Below are positions 43,716 through 52,287 of a stretch of 64,000 nt of DNA, piece by piece (the first letter of the stretch is position 1; every line of letters begins with the position of its first letter). The translations under genes were made by a program, and so were the position numbers. Source of the stretch: UBA10677 sp045654245 (GTDB taxonomy: Bacteria; Bacillota; Clostridia; Christensenellales; Pumilibacteraceae); the NCBI GenBank assembly GCA_045654245.1, contig JAZOMX010000011.1, positions 1-64,000 on the forward strand. Direction: 5' to 3'. Under the pieces are notes generated by a model, which worked only from the letters and a program-made list of their open reading frames with translations, searched no databases and was not told where the DNA came from.

Positions 43716-43720
43716 CGAAG

Positions 43721-43743
43721 AAACGGCAAAACGCCGTTTTTTT
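43721..43743 (+). terminator. Terminator of the glycosylase gene
   Basis: AACGGC/GCCGTT stem with an AAAAC loop and seven T. Confidence 0.85.
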
Positions 43744-43771
43744 CATACCTTGAGAGCAAAGCGCATACAAT
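43743..43771 (+). promoter_or_regulatory. Candidate sigma-E promoter of yqfC-yqfD
   Basis: TCATACC (43743-43749), a 14-bp spacer and CATACAAT (43764-43771). The -10 element matches the B. subtilis sigma-E consensus CATACAnT exactly and the -35 element fits five of seven KMATATT positions. Confidence 0.5.
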
Positions 43772-43787
43772 ACTAAAGGGTATAATT

Positions 43788-44063
43788 ATGAGTTTTTTCT
43801 CCGAACTGAACGAAAAAATTAATAAGAGAGGGAGTTATACTCTCGTAAACTACGGTGGACGCGCGCTCTATATCGAGGGGATAAAGAGAATAATCGACCT
43901 TGGTATTGACGCCGTTACGCTTGCCGTAAAAGAGGGCGAACTGGTCGTAGAAGGGCGAGGTCTATCGGTACTTGAAGTGGAAGACGGAACTATGATAATC
44001 AAGGGAGCGATTGAAAAAAGTTATGTTAAGGTCGAGCGTAACGATAAAAATCACGGGGTATAA
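43788..44063 (+). CDS. yqfC: Sporulation protein YqfC
   Basis: The 91-residue YabP/YqfC-family protein (YTLVNYGGRALYIEGIKRIIDLGIDAVTLAVKEGELVVEGRGLSVLEVEDG is characteristic in pattern) has no membrane segment. In B. subtilis yqfC and yqfD are mother-cell sporulation genes. Here it overlaps yqfD and has a sigma-E-like promoter, supporting the same role. Confidence 0.93.
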   Translation: MSFFSELNEKINKRGSYTLVNYGGRALYIEGIKRIIDLGIDAVTLAVKEGELVVEGRGLSVLEVEDGTMIIKGAIEKSYVKVERNDKNHGV

Positions 44064-45120
44064 CGGGACTGAACTGCTTGTAAAACTACAAAAAGAGGGC
44101 GTAAAACTGTGGAAAGTCCGCAAAACTGATAAAAAAACGCTCGTTTTGACCGTTTCGCAAAAAGATAGTAAAAAAACTTTTGCAATTTGTGAAAGTATGT
44201 GGTATAATTACGAAGTAGTATCGTCTTTTAATCTTTCCGCAATTTTTCGCAAAGCGCTACTTCGTAGCGGATTGATTACGGGTGCGCTATTCGTCGTGCT
44301 TTTTGCCGTCTATTCGTCAGGAAAACTTAATTCGATTTCGATTAGCGGAAACGAACTAGTTAGCCGTGAACAAATAATAACGGCGCTAGATAGAGTGGGC
44401 GTAAGAGTAGGCGGACGGGTTAGTGAAATTTCGCCGACGGAGACTTACGGCGCGCTAACTAGTATCGGAGGAATAGCGGAGGTTAGCGTCAAACTTGACG
44501 GCAACTCGCTGGAAATTTTCGTGATTGAAAAAGCGAAAACGGCGGTTGGAGCGGACAAAGGAAAAGCGATTGTATCCGACTTTGACGGCGTTATAACCTC
44601 GATAGCGTGTCTATCGGGGACTGCTAAAGTTAAGGTTGGTCAAGTCGTAAAGAAAGGCGAAGTGCTAATCGAGGGCGTAACCTATTCTCAAACGGGCGAA
44701 GTGCTAGAGCAAGTGCTTGCCTCTGGCGAGGTTAAAGCAATCGTAGCCGAGCGCAGAGAGAAAACCGTTTCTCTAATCAAGCAAGAATACGCTCTTACGG
44801 GCAAGAAGGCAAAAACGACCACGCTTTCTTTTTTCGGACTAGCGATAGGAAAAGCGAAAAATCCGTTTTTGCTATCCGAAACGAAAGAAAAGAGTGCGGT
44901 TACGACCTTGCTCCCTATAAAAATCGAGCAAACGACTTATTACGAGCAAGCGTTAACGCAAACTAAAAGCACGCTCGAGCAAGAAATTTCCGCATTTATT
45001 GAGGAAATTAGAGGCGAAAGCGAGACTGAAATAAAGACGAAACACGAATTAATTGCAGATAACGCTTACAAAATTACTGCAATATTGCAAACGGAAAGGA
45101 AGATATCTAAACCAGTATGA
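44023..45120 (+). CDS. yqfD: Sporulation protein YqfD
   Basis: The 365-residue protein starts with a basic cytosolic domain (SSVTIKITGYNGTELLVKLQKEGVKLW), has one membrane segment near 80-100 (LITGALFVVLFAVYSS) and an extracytoplasmic domain with VSREQIITALDRVGVRVG. The family is conserved in spore formers but its biochemical role is not known. It could alternatively start at TTG 44011, which lies three bases after GGGAG. It overlaps yqfC and, by four bases, phoH. Confidence 0.92.
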   Translation: MLRSSVTIKITGYNGTELLVKLQKEGVKLWKVRKTDKKTLVLTVSQKDSKKTFAICESMWYNYEVVSSFNLSAIFRKALLRSGLITGALFVVLFAVYSSGKLNSISISGNELVSREQIITALDRVGVRVGGRVSEISPTETYGALTSIGGIAEVSVKLDGNSLEIFVIEKAKTAVGADKGKAIVSDFDGVITSIACLSGTAKVKVGQVVKKGEVLIEGVTYSQTGEVLEQVLASGEVKAIVAERREKTVSLIKQEYALTGKKAKTTTLSFFGLAIGKAKNPFLLSETKEKSAVTTLLPIKIEQTTYYEQALTQTKSTLEQEISAFIEEIRGESETEIKTKHELIADNAYKITAILQTERKISKPV

Positions 45121-46082
45121 CGAGTGAAATTGAAATCACGACGGAATCGCTAATAAAATTGTTCGGTTCGCTAGACGAAAACGCGCGCCTTATCGAGAAG
45201 GGTATGGGCGTAGTTTTGCGTACTGCGGACGGCGTACTAAAAGTGGTGGGCGACGACGAGGCGGTAGAGCGCACGACTTCGCTAATCGAGAGCCTAATAA
45301 CGCTAATCGGCAAAGGTTACGAGATTACCAAAGATAAGGTTCGCTCGGCAATCGACCTAGCGCTAGTTGACCGTCCCGACGATATCGTTTCGCTATCCAC
45401 CGACGCAGTTGCGGTAACGGCGCGCGGAAAATATATAAAGTGTAAAACGCTAGGACAACGCTACTACGCCACGGCAATCAAGAAAAATATGCTCGTATTT
45501 GGCGTCGGCCCTGCCGGAACGGGAAAGACTTATCTAGCCGTTGCGATGGCGGTATCGGCGTTCAAGCGTGGCGAGGTTGACAAGATTATCTTGACGAGGC
45601 CGGCAATCGAAGCGGGCGAAAAACTTGGATTTTTGCCCGGTGACTTACAAACCAAGGTTGACCCGTACTTGCGTCCGCTATACGACGCACTCCAAGAAAT
45701 GTTCGGAGTGGACAACTATTTAACGCTAATAGAACGCGGAATAATCGAGATTGCGCCACTAGCGTATATGCGAGGTCGAACGCTATCTAACGCGTTTATA
45801 ATCCTCGACGAGGCGCAAAACACGACCAACGAGCAAATGAAAATGTTTTTAACCCGTATGGGCGAAAATAGTAAAACGGTAGTAAATGGCGATTTAACCC
45901 AAATCGACTTACCCAAAGGGGAGAGTGGACTTAAAAACGCCATAAAAATACTAGACGGCATAGAGGGAATAGAAATTTGCCATCTAACGGATAAAGATAT
46001 CGTTCGACACGAACTAGTACAAAGAATAGTGCTAGCGTACGCCGAACACGAGAGGAAAAAAACAAATGGGAACGAAGATTAA
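45117..46082 (+). CDS. phoH: PhoH-family ATPase (YbeZ-like)
   Basis: The 321-residue ATPase has Walker A GPAGTGKT at 131-138, the Walker B region FIILDEAQNTTNEQMKMFLTRMG and VVNGDLTQIDLP. PhoH proteins act with YbeY in rRNA maturation and RNA metabolism; ybeY is two genes downstream. Start and end overlap both neighbours, consistent with one long operon. Confidence 0.95.
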   Translation: MTSEIEITTESLIKLFGSLDENARLIEKGMGVVLRTADGVLKVVGDDEAVERTTSLIESLITLIGKGYEITKDKVRSAIDLALVDRPDDIVSLSTDAVAVTARGKYIKCKTLGQRYYATAIKKNMLVFGVGPAGTGKTYLAVAMAVSAFKRGEVDKIILTRPAIEAGEKLGFLPGDLQTKVDPYLRPLYDALQEMFGVDNYLTLIERGIIEIAPLAYMRGRTLSNAFIILDEAQNTTNEQMKMFLTRMGENSKTVVNGDLTQIDLPKGESGLKNAIKILDGIEGIEICHLTDKDIVRHELVQRIVLAYAEHERKKTNGNED

Positions 46083-47496
46083 AACAGCATCATTTTTAAA
46101 AGGCGCGTTGCTTTTCGTAATAATGTTCGTACTAATAGCCGTGTGCGCGGTAGTAAAATACGGTGCGTCAGGCTCGTTTTCGGGCGGAATGCGAAACAAA
46201 ACCTTTTATATCGCGATTGCGAGTAACTGCGTAGGAAGTTTATTGCTTCTAACCGCATTATTTACTTACGTCGTTTATTCGCGTAAAAAACTGATTGAAA
46301 AAACGCAACACCTAGCGGTAACTTGTAGCGTAGTAGTGCTTTCTTACGTCGCTTGCATAAGCGTATCTGCGCTTGGACTTTACTATATGCCCGTAGCGCT
46401 TACCGCTTTCGTGCTAGTGCCTCTTCTAGACAGACGAGACGTCTTTATTGCAAACATAATGACTAATATGCTAGTGTCGGTAACCTTGCTATTAGAGTCG
46501 ATTATGGGCGACAAAGTAGAGACGATTTCGGTAGTCGTTATGCTAGTGCTAGGAATATTTGCCGGCTCAATCGTAGCCTACACTATGAGCAACGTAACCA
46601 AGCGTTTTAAGTTCGTGCTTAGCGGACTAGGCGTTGGAGTGGTGGGCGTAGCCGTACTTTTCGTATCGTCGCTAATAATAAGCAGTTTCGACTTTGCAAC
46701 CACCGTAGGATTTATTTGCGTAACGACGTTTGGACAAGTTTTCTTCGGACTAATTCTCCAACCCGTATTCGAGGCGATATTCAATATCGTAACTAATACT
46801 CGCCTTACCGAACTAATTTCTCACGAAGCCCCGCTTATTAAAAAATTGCTTGAAGAAGCCCCGGGAACTTTTAATCACTCGCTAACTCTCGCTAATTTCG
46901 CTGAGGTTTGCGCTCTTAAGATAGGCGAAAACCCTTACCTAGCGAAAGCGTGCGCTTATTACCACGACGTAGGTAAGATTAAAAATCCGCTATTCTTCTC
47001 CGAGAACCAGTCCAAATACAATCCCCACGACGAATTATTGCCCGAAGTTTCGGCGCAAATTTTACGCGCGCATACCACCGACGGTTATGAAATGTGCTTA
47101 AAACACCATATCCCTATGGAAATAGCGGAAATAACGCTCCAGCACCACGGAACTTTGCCTATGGCGGTATTTTATGCAAAGGCGCAAAAACTTACCGACG
47201 GCGACGTTGATGCTAGTGAATATTCGTATAAGGGCGTAACGCCGGTAAGTAAGATTTCGGCAATTATTATGATTTGCGACGCATCGGAGGCTGCTCTTAG
47301 AGCGACGGGCGCGCCCACGCACGAGGTTGCCGAGAAAATCGTATCGGGAATTATCAGCGATAGAATAGCGCGCGGACAGTTCGACAACTGCGAAATTACT
47401 ATGAGCGACCTTAACGTAATCAAACAAACAATCGTTGGACTTTACGGCGGAGTATTCCACGCAAGAGTGCAATATCCGTCGGGCGAAAAGAGGTAA
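46066..47496 (+). CDS. pgpH: 7TM-HD c-di-AMP phosphodiesterase-like protein lacking the ectodomain
   Basis: PgpH hydrolyses cyclic di-AMP at the membrane in Firmicutes. This 476-residue protein has about seven or eight hydrophobic segments (1-235) and a cytosolic HD domain: TNTRLTELISHEAPLIKKLLEEAPGTFNHSL, AYYHDVGKIKNP near 300 and HHIPMEIAEITLQHHGTL. B. subtilis PgpH is about 711 residues because it begins with a large extracellular 7TMR-HDED domain, which is absent here. The gene position between phoH and ybeY is the normal one. Confidence 0.9.
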   Translation: MGTKIKTASFLKGALLFVIMFVLIAVCAVVKYGASGSFSGGMRNKTFYIAIASNCVGSLLLLTALFTYVVYSRKKLIEKTQHLAVTCSVVVLSYVACISVSALGLYYMPVALTAFVLVPLLDRRDVFIANIMTNMLVSVTLLLESIMGDKVETISVVVMLVLGIFAGSIVAYTMSNVTKRFKFVLSGLGVGVVGVAVLFVSSLIISSFDFATTVGFICVTTFGQVFFGLILQPVFEAIFNIVTNTRLTELISHEAPLIKKLLEEAPGTFNHSLTLANFAEVCALKIGENPYLAKACAYYHDVGKIKNPLFFSENQSKYNPHDELLPEVSAQILRAHTTDGYEMCLKHHIPMEIAEITLQHHGTLPMAVFYAKAQKLTDGDVDASEYSYKGVTPVSKISAIIMICDASEAALRATGAPTHEVAEKIVSGIISDRIARGQFDNCEITMSDLNVIKQTIVGLYGGVFHARVQYPSGEKR

Positions 47497-47498
47497 AA

Positions 47499-47963
47499 AT
47501 GCTAGTAGTCGATACTCCGAAATACAATGAAATTTTTACGAAAATTGCTGAAAAAGCATATACGATACTAGAATTTTCGGGAAATGCTATCGTTGAAGTT
47601 GACTTCGTAAGCAAGGACGAAATTCGCTCGCTTAACGCTAGCACTCGTCAAATCGATAAGGTTACCGACGTGCTGTCCTATCCGTCGCTGTACGAGATTA
47701 CGGCGTTTACGAAAGCGAATTATCCCTTTGAATACGACGAAGATAGAAAGGGTGTTAATATAGGTAATATCGTAATTTGCGAAGACGTAGCCAAAGAGCA
47801 AGCGCAAGAGTACGGACACAGTGAAGAGCGTGAAACTTGTTATCTTTTCACTCACGGACTAATGCATCTTTTAGGATACGACCATATTGAAGAAGAGGAC
47901 AAAAATGAAATGAGAGCGCGTGAAGAGGAAGTGCTATCAGCGCTTGGAATATCAAGGGAGTAG
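47499..47963 (+). CDS. ybeY: Endoribonuclease YbeY
   Basis: YbeY is a zinc-dependent endoribonuclease needed for 16S rRNA 3' maturation and ribosome quality control. The 154-residue protein carries the zinc motif HGLMHLLGYDH (about 119-129) and the family features TDVLSYP and GNIVICEDVAKEQA. It is two bases after pgpH and two before era. Confidence 0.97.
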   Translation: MLVVDTPKYNEIFTKIAEKAYTILEFSGNAIVEVDFVSKDEIRSLNASTRQIDKVTDVLSYPSLYEITAFTKANYPFEYDEDRKGVNIGNIVICEDVAKEQAQEYGHSEERETCYLFTHGLMHLLGYDHIEEEDKNEMRAREEEVLSALGISRE

Positions 47964-47965
47964 TA

Positions 47966-48880
47966 ATGAAATCTGGATTCGTAACGATACTCGGACGCCC
48001 CAACGTGGGGAAATCGAGTTTAATGAACGCTTTTATCGGCGAAAAAGTTTCCATAGTTTCGCCCAAAGCGCAAACGACGCGCGATAGAGTAAACGGAATA
48101 CTAACTACGGACGAGTATCAAGTCGTGTTCGTGGATACGCCGGGCGTACACAAGCCAAAGACTAAACTTGGCGAATATATGGATAAATGCGTGCGTTCTT
48201 CTACGGACGGCGTTGACGCAATCGTAATCGTGCTTGACGTGACCAAGAAAATAACGGACGGCGACACTGCTTTTATCGAAAAATATTTGCGTGGCGACGC
48301 GCCCGTATATATCGCGCTTAACAAAGTGGACGAGTCGTCGTACGAAAAAGTTTATCCGCTTTTGGAACGACTTTCGTACTTAACTACGCCCGAGGGTGAT
48401 AGACGAGCGGTAAAAGAAATAATACCCGTTTCGGCAAAGAAGAAAAAGAATACGGATGTTTTACTTCGCGCGCTAGTTAGCGAACTACCCGAAGGTCCTT
48501 ATTATTATCCGCCCGACGAGATTACGGATAAGAGCGAGAGATATATGCTTTGCGAGATAATAAGAGAAAAAGCGCTAATGCTCCTAAACGACGAAATTCC
48601 GCACGGCATAGGCGTTTTCGTTCAAACTATGCGTTACGACGAGTTTGGAACGGCGCATATTTGCGTTGATATTATCGCCGAGCGAGAGAGCCACAAAGCG
48701 ATTATAATAGGTCGTGGCGGAGAAAAACTAAAAATGATAGCCGAGCGAGCAAGAGCGGACATAGAAAAAATGCTAGGCTCGAAAGTGTATATGGAACTTT
48801 TCGTAAAGATTCGTGAGGACTGGCGCAACAGCGGTTCGGTAATGAGCGATATCGGTTACGACGCAAAGAAGATTAAATAG
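47966..48880 (+). CDS. era: GTPase Era
   Basis: Era is an essential GTPase that binds 16S rRNA during small-subunit assembly. The 304-residue protein has G1 GRPNVGKSS (9-17), G3 DTPGVHKPK, G4 NKVD, G5 SAK and a C-terminal KH domain (IGRGGEKLKMIAERARADIEKMLG). In B. subtilis dgkA and cdd lie between ybeY and era; both are missing here. Confidence 0.97.
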   Translation: MKSGFVTILGRPNVGKSSLMNAFIGEKVSIVSPKAQTTRDRVNGILTTDEYQVVFVDTPGVHKPKTKLGEYMDKCVRSSTDGVDAIVIVLDVTKKITDGDTAFIEKYLRGDAPVYIALNKVDESSYEKVYPLLERLSYLTTPEGDRRAVKEIIPVSAKKKKNTDVLLRALVSELPEGPYYYPPDEITDKSERYMLCEIIREKALMLLNDEIPHGIGVFVQTMRYDEFGTAHICVDIIAERESHKAIIIGRGGEKLKMIAERARADIEKMLGSKVYMELFVKIREDWRNSGSVMSDIGYDAKKIK

Positions 48881-48925
48881 TATAAATTTTATTCTCTTTC
48901 CTCATAATAATCGAGGGAGGAGCGT

Positions 48926-49084
48926 ATGAAGAAAAAAGACGGAATCGTTATGCGAGACGCAGACAACGGGTTTAGTGAAATCAATCCCGCTTGGCTTTCG
49001 TGGGGATTATTTCGCGAGAGCGGAAATCCTGCGTATTACTTGCTCTATAAGAGCATAACGGAAGAAAACGACGAGGAGAAATAA
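48926..49084 (+). CDS. yqzL: YqzL-like small protein
   Basis: This 52-residue frame is bounded by GAGGGAGGAGCGT-ATG and a stop one base before recO begins. It encodes MKKKDGIVMRDADNGFSEI..., followed by a Trp-rich segment (NPAWLSWGLFRESGNPAYYLLYK). The W..F..TG.P.AYLLYK-like pattern and the era-yqzL-recO order match the B. subtilis arrangement. Function is unknown. Confidence 0.82.
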   Translation: MKKKDGIVMRDADNGFSEINPAWLSWGLFRESGNPAYYLLYKSITEENDEEK

Positions 49085-49729
49085 GTGGAAAAAACTCTTA
49101 CGGCAATTTTATTAAAGGCGACGGATAAAGGCGAAAGCGATAAAGCCGTGCGCCTTTTTTCTGCCGAAGAAGGAGTAGTTGACGCCACTATGAAAGGAGT
49201 GAGAAAGGCGAAAGCGAAACTCAAGTTTGCCTCGCAACCGTTTGCTTTTTGCTCGTACGAACTCACCGAAAAGGGCGGAAGATACACGGTAACGGGAGCG
49301 TCGTCAATCGAGGATACTTACTCGCTTTGCTCCGAGCCAACGCTTTACGCAACCTCTGCCGTAGTGCTCGAACTTATAGAAAAATCGTCGCTTTCAATTG
49401 ACAGCAAAAATGCGTTTATAGTCTTAGTCAAAACGCTAAAATCGTTGCTCGTATATCCTCAAAACGCATCAGTAACGCTCGCCAAGTTTATCCAAAAAAT
49501 TCTTTCACTATCGGGGTTCGTTTTATCGCCGGAAAAGAGAGAAGTCGAGCCAAATACCGTTGATAATTTTTTGACTTTCATAGCGAGAAAAACTTTGGAC
49601 GAAACAGCCGAATATTCTTTCGACGAGGGGATAGTAAAGCGTTCCGTTTACTACCTCCTAAACCGGTTTGAAAGCGTTTATGAAACGACGCTTACGAGCA
49701 AAAAAGTATATAAAGACTTAACGGACTAA
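49085..49729 (+). CDS. recO: DNA repair protein RecO
   Basis: RecO anneals single strands and helps load RecA in recombinational repair. The 214-residue protein has the N-terminal OB fold (TLTAILLKATDKGESDKAVRLFSAEEGVVDATMKGVRKAKAKLK) and a helical C-terminal part. It is shorter than B. subtilis RecO (about 255), and I see no four-Cys zinc site. It starts at GTG 49085 behind GAGGAG, directly after yqzL, and ends the operon at a terminator. Confidence 0.92.
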   Translation: MEKTLTAILLKATDKGESDKAVRLFSAEEGVVDATMKGVRKAKAKLKFASQPFAFCSYELTEKGGRYTVTGASSIEDTYSLCSEPTLYATSAVVLELIEKSSLSIDSKNAFIVLVKTLKSLLVYPQNASVTLAKFIQKILSLSGFVLSPEKREVEPNTVDNFLTFIARKTLDETAEYSFDEGIVKRSVYYLLNRFESVYETTLTSKKVYKDLTD

Positions 49730-49757
49730 AAAGCCTTTCGTGACGAAGGCTTTTTTT
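49729..49757 (+). terminator. Terminator after recO
   Basis: AAAGCCTTCGTCACGAAAGG-type stem (AAAGCCTTTCGT/ACGAAGGCTTT) with a run of T closes the yqfC-recO block. Confidence 0.85.
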
Positions 49758-49810
49758 ATGCAATTTAACCAAAAAATCGCATAAATTTTATAGAATATTT
49801 TGAATAATAC

Positions 49811-49839
49811 TTGCCAAAAAAGATGAAAAGATATATAAT
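49811..49839 (+). promoter_or_regulatory. Promoter of the DegV gene
   Basis: TTGCCA (49811-49816), a 17-bp spacer and TATAAT (49834-49839). Confidence 0.7.
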
Positions 49840-49888
49840 AGTTTAAAATGGCTTACTTTGTAAGCGAACAAAAAAGGAGGAATAGAAT

Positions 49889-50740
49889 TTGAGTAGATTT
49901 TTCTGTGACAGTAATTGCGAACTTTGGTACGCAGTTCAAGAAAGTCTTGGAATAAATTACATATCAATGCCCTACACGGTAGAGCACGAGGAATATTATT
50001 ACGACCTAGGAAAAAACACCGATTCAAAGGCTTTTTTCGATAAAATGAGAAAGGGCGCAGTTCCTAAAACGAGCGCACTTAACAAGCAAAACTATCTTGA
50101 TTATTTCGAACCCGTATTTGCGTCCGGCGAGGATATATTTTATTTGACTTTTTCCCAAAAAATGAGTGGAACTTTCGGCTCTATGAACTTAGCAATCGAG
50201 GAGTTGAAGGAAAAGTATCCCGAGCGTAAAATTACGGTAGTAGATAGCAAGAATATTTCTATGGGCGCAGGAATTTTGGTTTATCTTACCGCGCTCAAAC
50301 ATAACGAAGGCGCGTCCGATAGCGAACTAGAAGAGTACGCTATACAAATGCGAGAGAAAATAAAGTGCTATTTTACGGTAGGCGACCTCGTTTATCTTAA
50401 GCGAGGCGGACGACTTTCGTCTTTCGAGGCGTTTATGGGCGGAATTTTGAACATAAAGCCGATAATATCGCCCGTTGACGGAAAACTCGAGAGCATAATG
50501 AAAGTGAACGGCAGAAAGAAATCGCTAAAAACACTTTTCGATATTCTCGAGCGTGACGGAGTTGATTTGACGAAACCTATTTCGATAATCAACGCTGACT
50601 GTGAAGAAGACGCAAATTTTCTTTTGAGTATGGTAAAGGAGAAGTTCCCGAGCGCAGACGTTTGGGTGCAACAAGTGGGGCCCGTAATCGGCAGTCATTG
50701 TGGGCCTGATACGGTAGGACTGATATTTGTTAAAAAGTAA
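49889..50740 (+). CDS. DegV-family fatty-acid-binding protein
   Basis: DegV/FakB proteins bind fatty acids and present them to the kinase FakA. The 283-residue protein has the pattern FYLTFSQKMSGTFGSMNLA, VVDSKNISMGAGIL and VGDLVYLKRGGRLSS. The start is TTG 49889, with GGAGGAATAGAA just upstream. No fakA lies in the window. It precedes the apbE-NusG_II-Gx cluster but has its own promoter. Confidence 0.93.
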   Translation: MSRFFCDSNCELWYAVQESLGINYISMPYTVEHEEYYYDLGKNTDSKAFFDKMRKGAVPKTSALNKQNYLDYFEPVFASGEDIFYLTFSQKMSGTFGSMNLAIEELKEKYPERKITVVDSKNISMGAGILVYLTALKHNEGASDSELEEYAIQMREKIKCYFTVGDLVYLKRGGRLSSFEAFMGGILNIKPIISPVDGKLESIMKVNGRKKSLKTLFDILERDGVDLTKPISIINADCEEDANFLLSMVKEKFPSADVWVQQVGPVIGSHCGPDTVGLIFVKK

Positions 50741-50752
50741 CGCGAGGTAGGC

Positions 50753-51895
50753 TTGAAAAAGGTAAAGAGTATAGCGTTAATATTCGTAGCGATTTTGCTA
50801 GCGATTGCACCGCTTGGTTGCGGAGAAAAGAAGTACCACACTTCCACGCACACGGTTTTTTCTTCGGGTATAGTTTTTTCGGCGTCGCTACTTGGTGGTA
50901 ACGAAAGTAAAGCGTTAGAAGAAATGAGCGCTATGCTAGACGAAATCGGCGAAAGCGTAAACACGCAAAAAAGCGATAGTTTCGTTTCTCGATTTAACCG
51001 TGCGCCAGCGGGCGAGGTAATCGAAGTTGACGAGCATACTTATTTTCTAGCGAGCGAGGCTAAACGCCTTTATCTACTTACAGGTGGAGCGTTCGACGTC
51101 ACGCTGTCGTCGTTATCGGAAATTTGGGGCGTAGATATTGCCGGAATAAACGAATATGCGTATTCGGGCGGTCAGCCTGACGCTTTGCCTACTAGCGAGC
51201 AAATTATTTCTAGCAAGGGAGCGAGCGCAAATTCGCTAATTATCACCGAGAGCGAGGGCAAGTATTACCTAACGAAAACTGATGCGAACCTAACGCTTGA
51301 CCTTGGCGGAATAGCAAAAGGGTATTGCGCTGATAAGTGCAGAGAGATTGCCAAGGCTAACGGCGTTACGAGTGCGCTTATTTCGGTGGGCGGAAACTTA
51401 GTTCTTATCGGAAACAACGAAAACGCTAACGGTTCGCAAAAGGAGTGGGGCGTAGGCGTAAACAATCCTCGTCCGCTTAATTCAATCCGTTACGTCTGCG
51501 GATTTTACGATACCGATTGCGGAATAGCGACGAGCGGAGATTACGAACGGTGCTGGGATTACGAGTATAGCGACGGCGACAAAGTTCAAGTTTGTCATAT
51601 ACTCGACGGCAGAAAGGGTATGCCTCTTGGCGTTAAGTATAACGCTCAAACGAGCAAATACGAAAACGAGAGCGACTATATAATATCGGCAACGATAAGA
51701 GGCGAAAGTTCAATGCTTTGCGACGCACTCGCTACCGCAGTTTGCGTGCTCGGGTTAGAGCAAGGCAAAGCGTTACTAGAAAGCGTAGGCTACGACGGAA
51801 TAATCTTTACTGCCGATAAAAAATGCTTAATCGTGGGCGATTTTCTCTTTGAGGAAACGACCAATCTCTATAAAGAGGAGTACTCGTTCGTATGA
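50753..51895 (+). CDS. apbE: FAD:protein FMN transferase (ApbE), lipoprotein
   Basis: ApbE attaches FMN covalently to Ser/Thr of extracytoplasmic redox proteins. The 380-residue lipoprotein has Cys23 (APLGCGEKK), the motif DLGGIAKGYCADKCRE, ALISVGGNLVLIG and the C-terminal HILDGRKGMPL. Start is TTG 50753 behind GCGAGGTAGG. It overlaps the next gene by four bases, forming a cluster with a NusG-domain II protein and a Gx-type transporter. Confidence 0.94.
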   Translation: MKKVKSIALIFVAILLAIAPLGCGEKKYHTSTHTVFSSGIVFSASLLGGNESKALEEMSAMLDEIGESVNTQKSDSFVSRFNRAPAGEVIEVDEHTYFLASEAKRLYLLTGGAFDVTLSSLSEIWGVDIAGINEYAYSGGQPDALPTSEQIISSKGASANSLIITESEGKYYLTKTDANLTLDLGGIAKGYCADKCREIAKANGVTSALISVGGNLVLIGNNENANGSQKEWGVGVNNPRPLNSIRYVCGFYDTDCGIATSGDYERCWDYEYSDGDKVQVCHILDGRKGMPLGVKYNAQTSKYENESDYIISATIRGESSMLCDALATAVCVLGLEQGKALLESVGYDGIIFTADKKCLIVGDFLFEETTNLYKEEYSFV

Positions 51896-52287
51896 CCGAT
51901 ATAGAGAGAATAAATATCGTTAAAACCAAAAAACCCATAGCCGTGCTTGATATAATCGTAATCGCGCTAGTGACGGTTTTGGCGGTAATACTAGCGGTTT
52001 TACCCCTATTTTCCAAGAAAAAAGGGGCTAGCGTCGTCATAACGGCAGACGGGAAAGAACAATCGTATTCGCTTGAGCGAGACCAAACCGTTACGGTAAA
52101 AAGCCTAACCGTTGTGATTAAGAACGGCTCGGTAAAAGTTGTTAAAAGCGGTTGTTCCGACCACCTTTGCGAAAAAATGGGCTCGATTGAGGACGCAAGA
52201 GAAAAGATAGTGTGTTTGCCCGAGGGCGTAGTAATCACGATTGAGGGCGAAAGTAAGTTCCAAGCGGACACGGGAGAAGAGGTATGA
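51892..52287 (+). CDS. NusG domain II-containing membrane protein
   Basis: The 131-residue protein has one N-terminal membrane segment (VLDIIVIALVTVLAVILAVLPLF) and an extracytoplasmic NusG domain II fold with paired Cys in GCSDHLCEKMG and IVCLPEGVVITIEG. These proteins occur beside ApbE and electron-transfer genes in Firmicutes; their role is not established. The overlaps on both sides tie it to apbE and the Gx protein. Confidence 0.88.
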   Translation: MTDIERINIVKTKKPIAVLDIIVIALVTVLAVILAVLPLFSKKKGASVVITADGKEQSYSLERDQTVTVKSLTVVIKNGSVKVVKSGCSDHLCEKMGSIEDAREKIVCLPEGVVITIEGESKFQADTGEEV

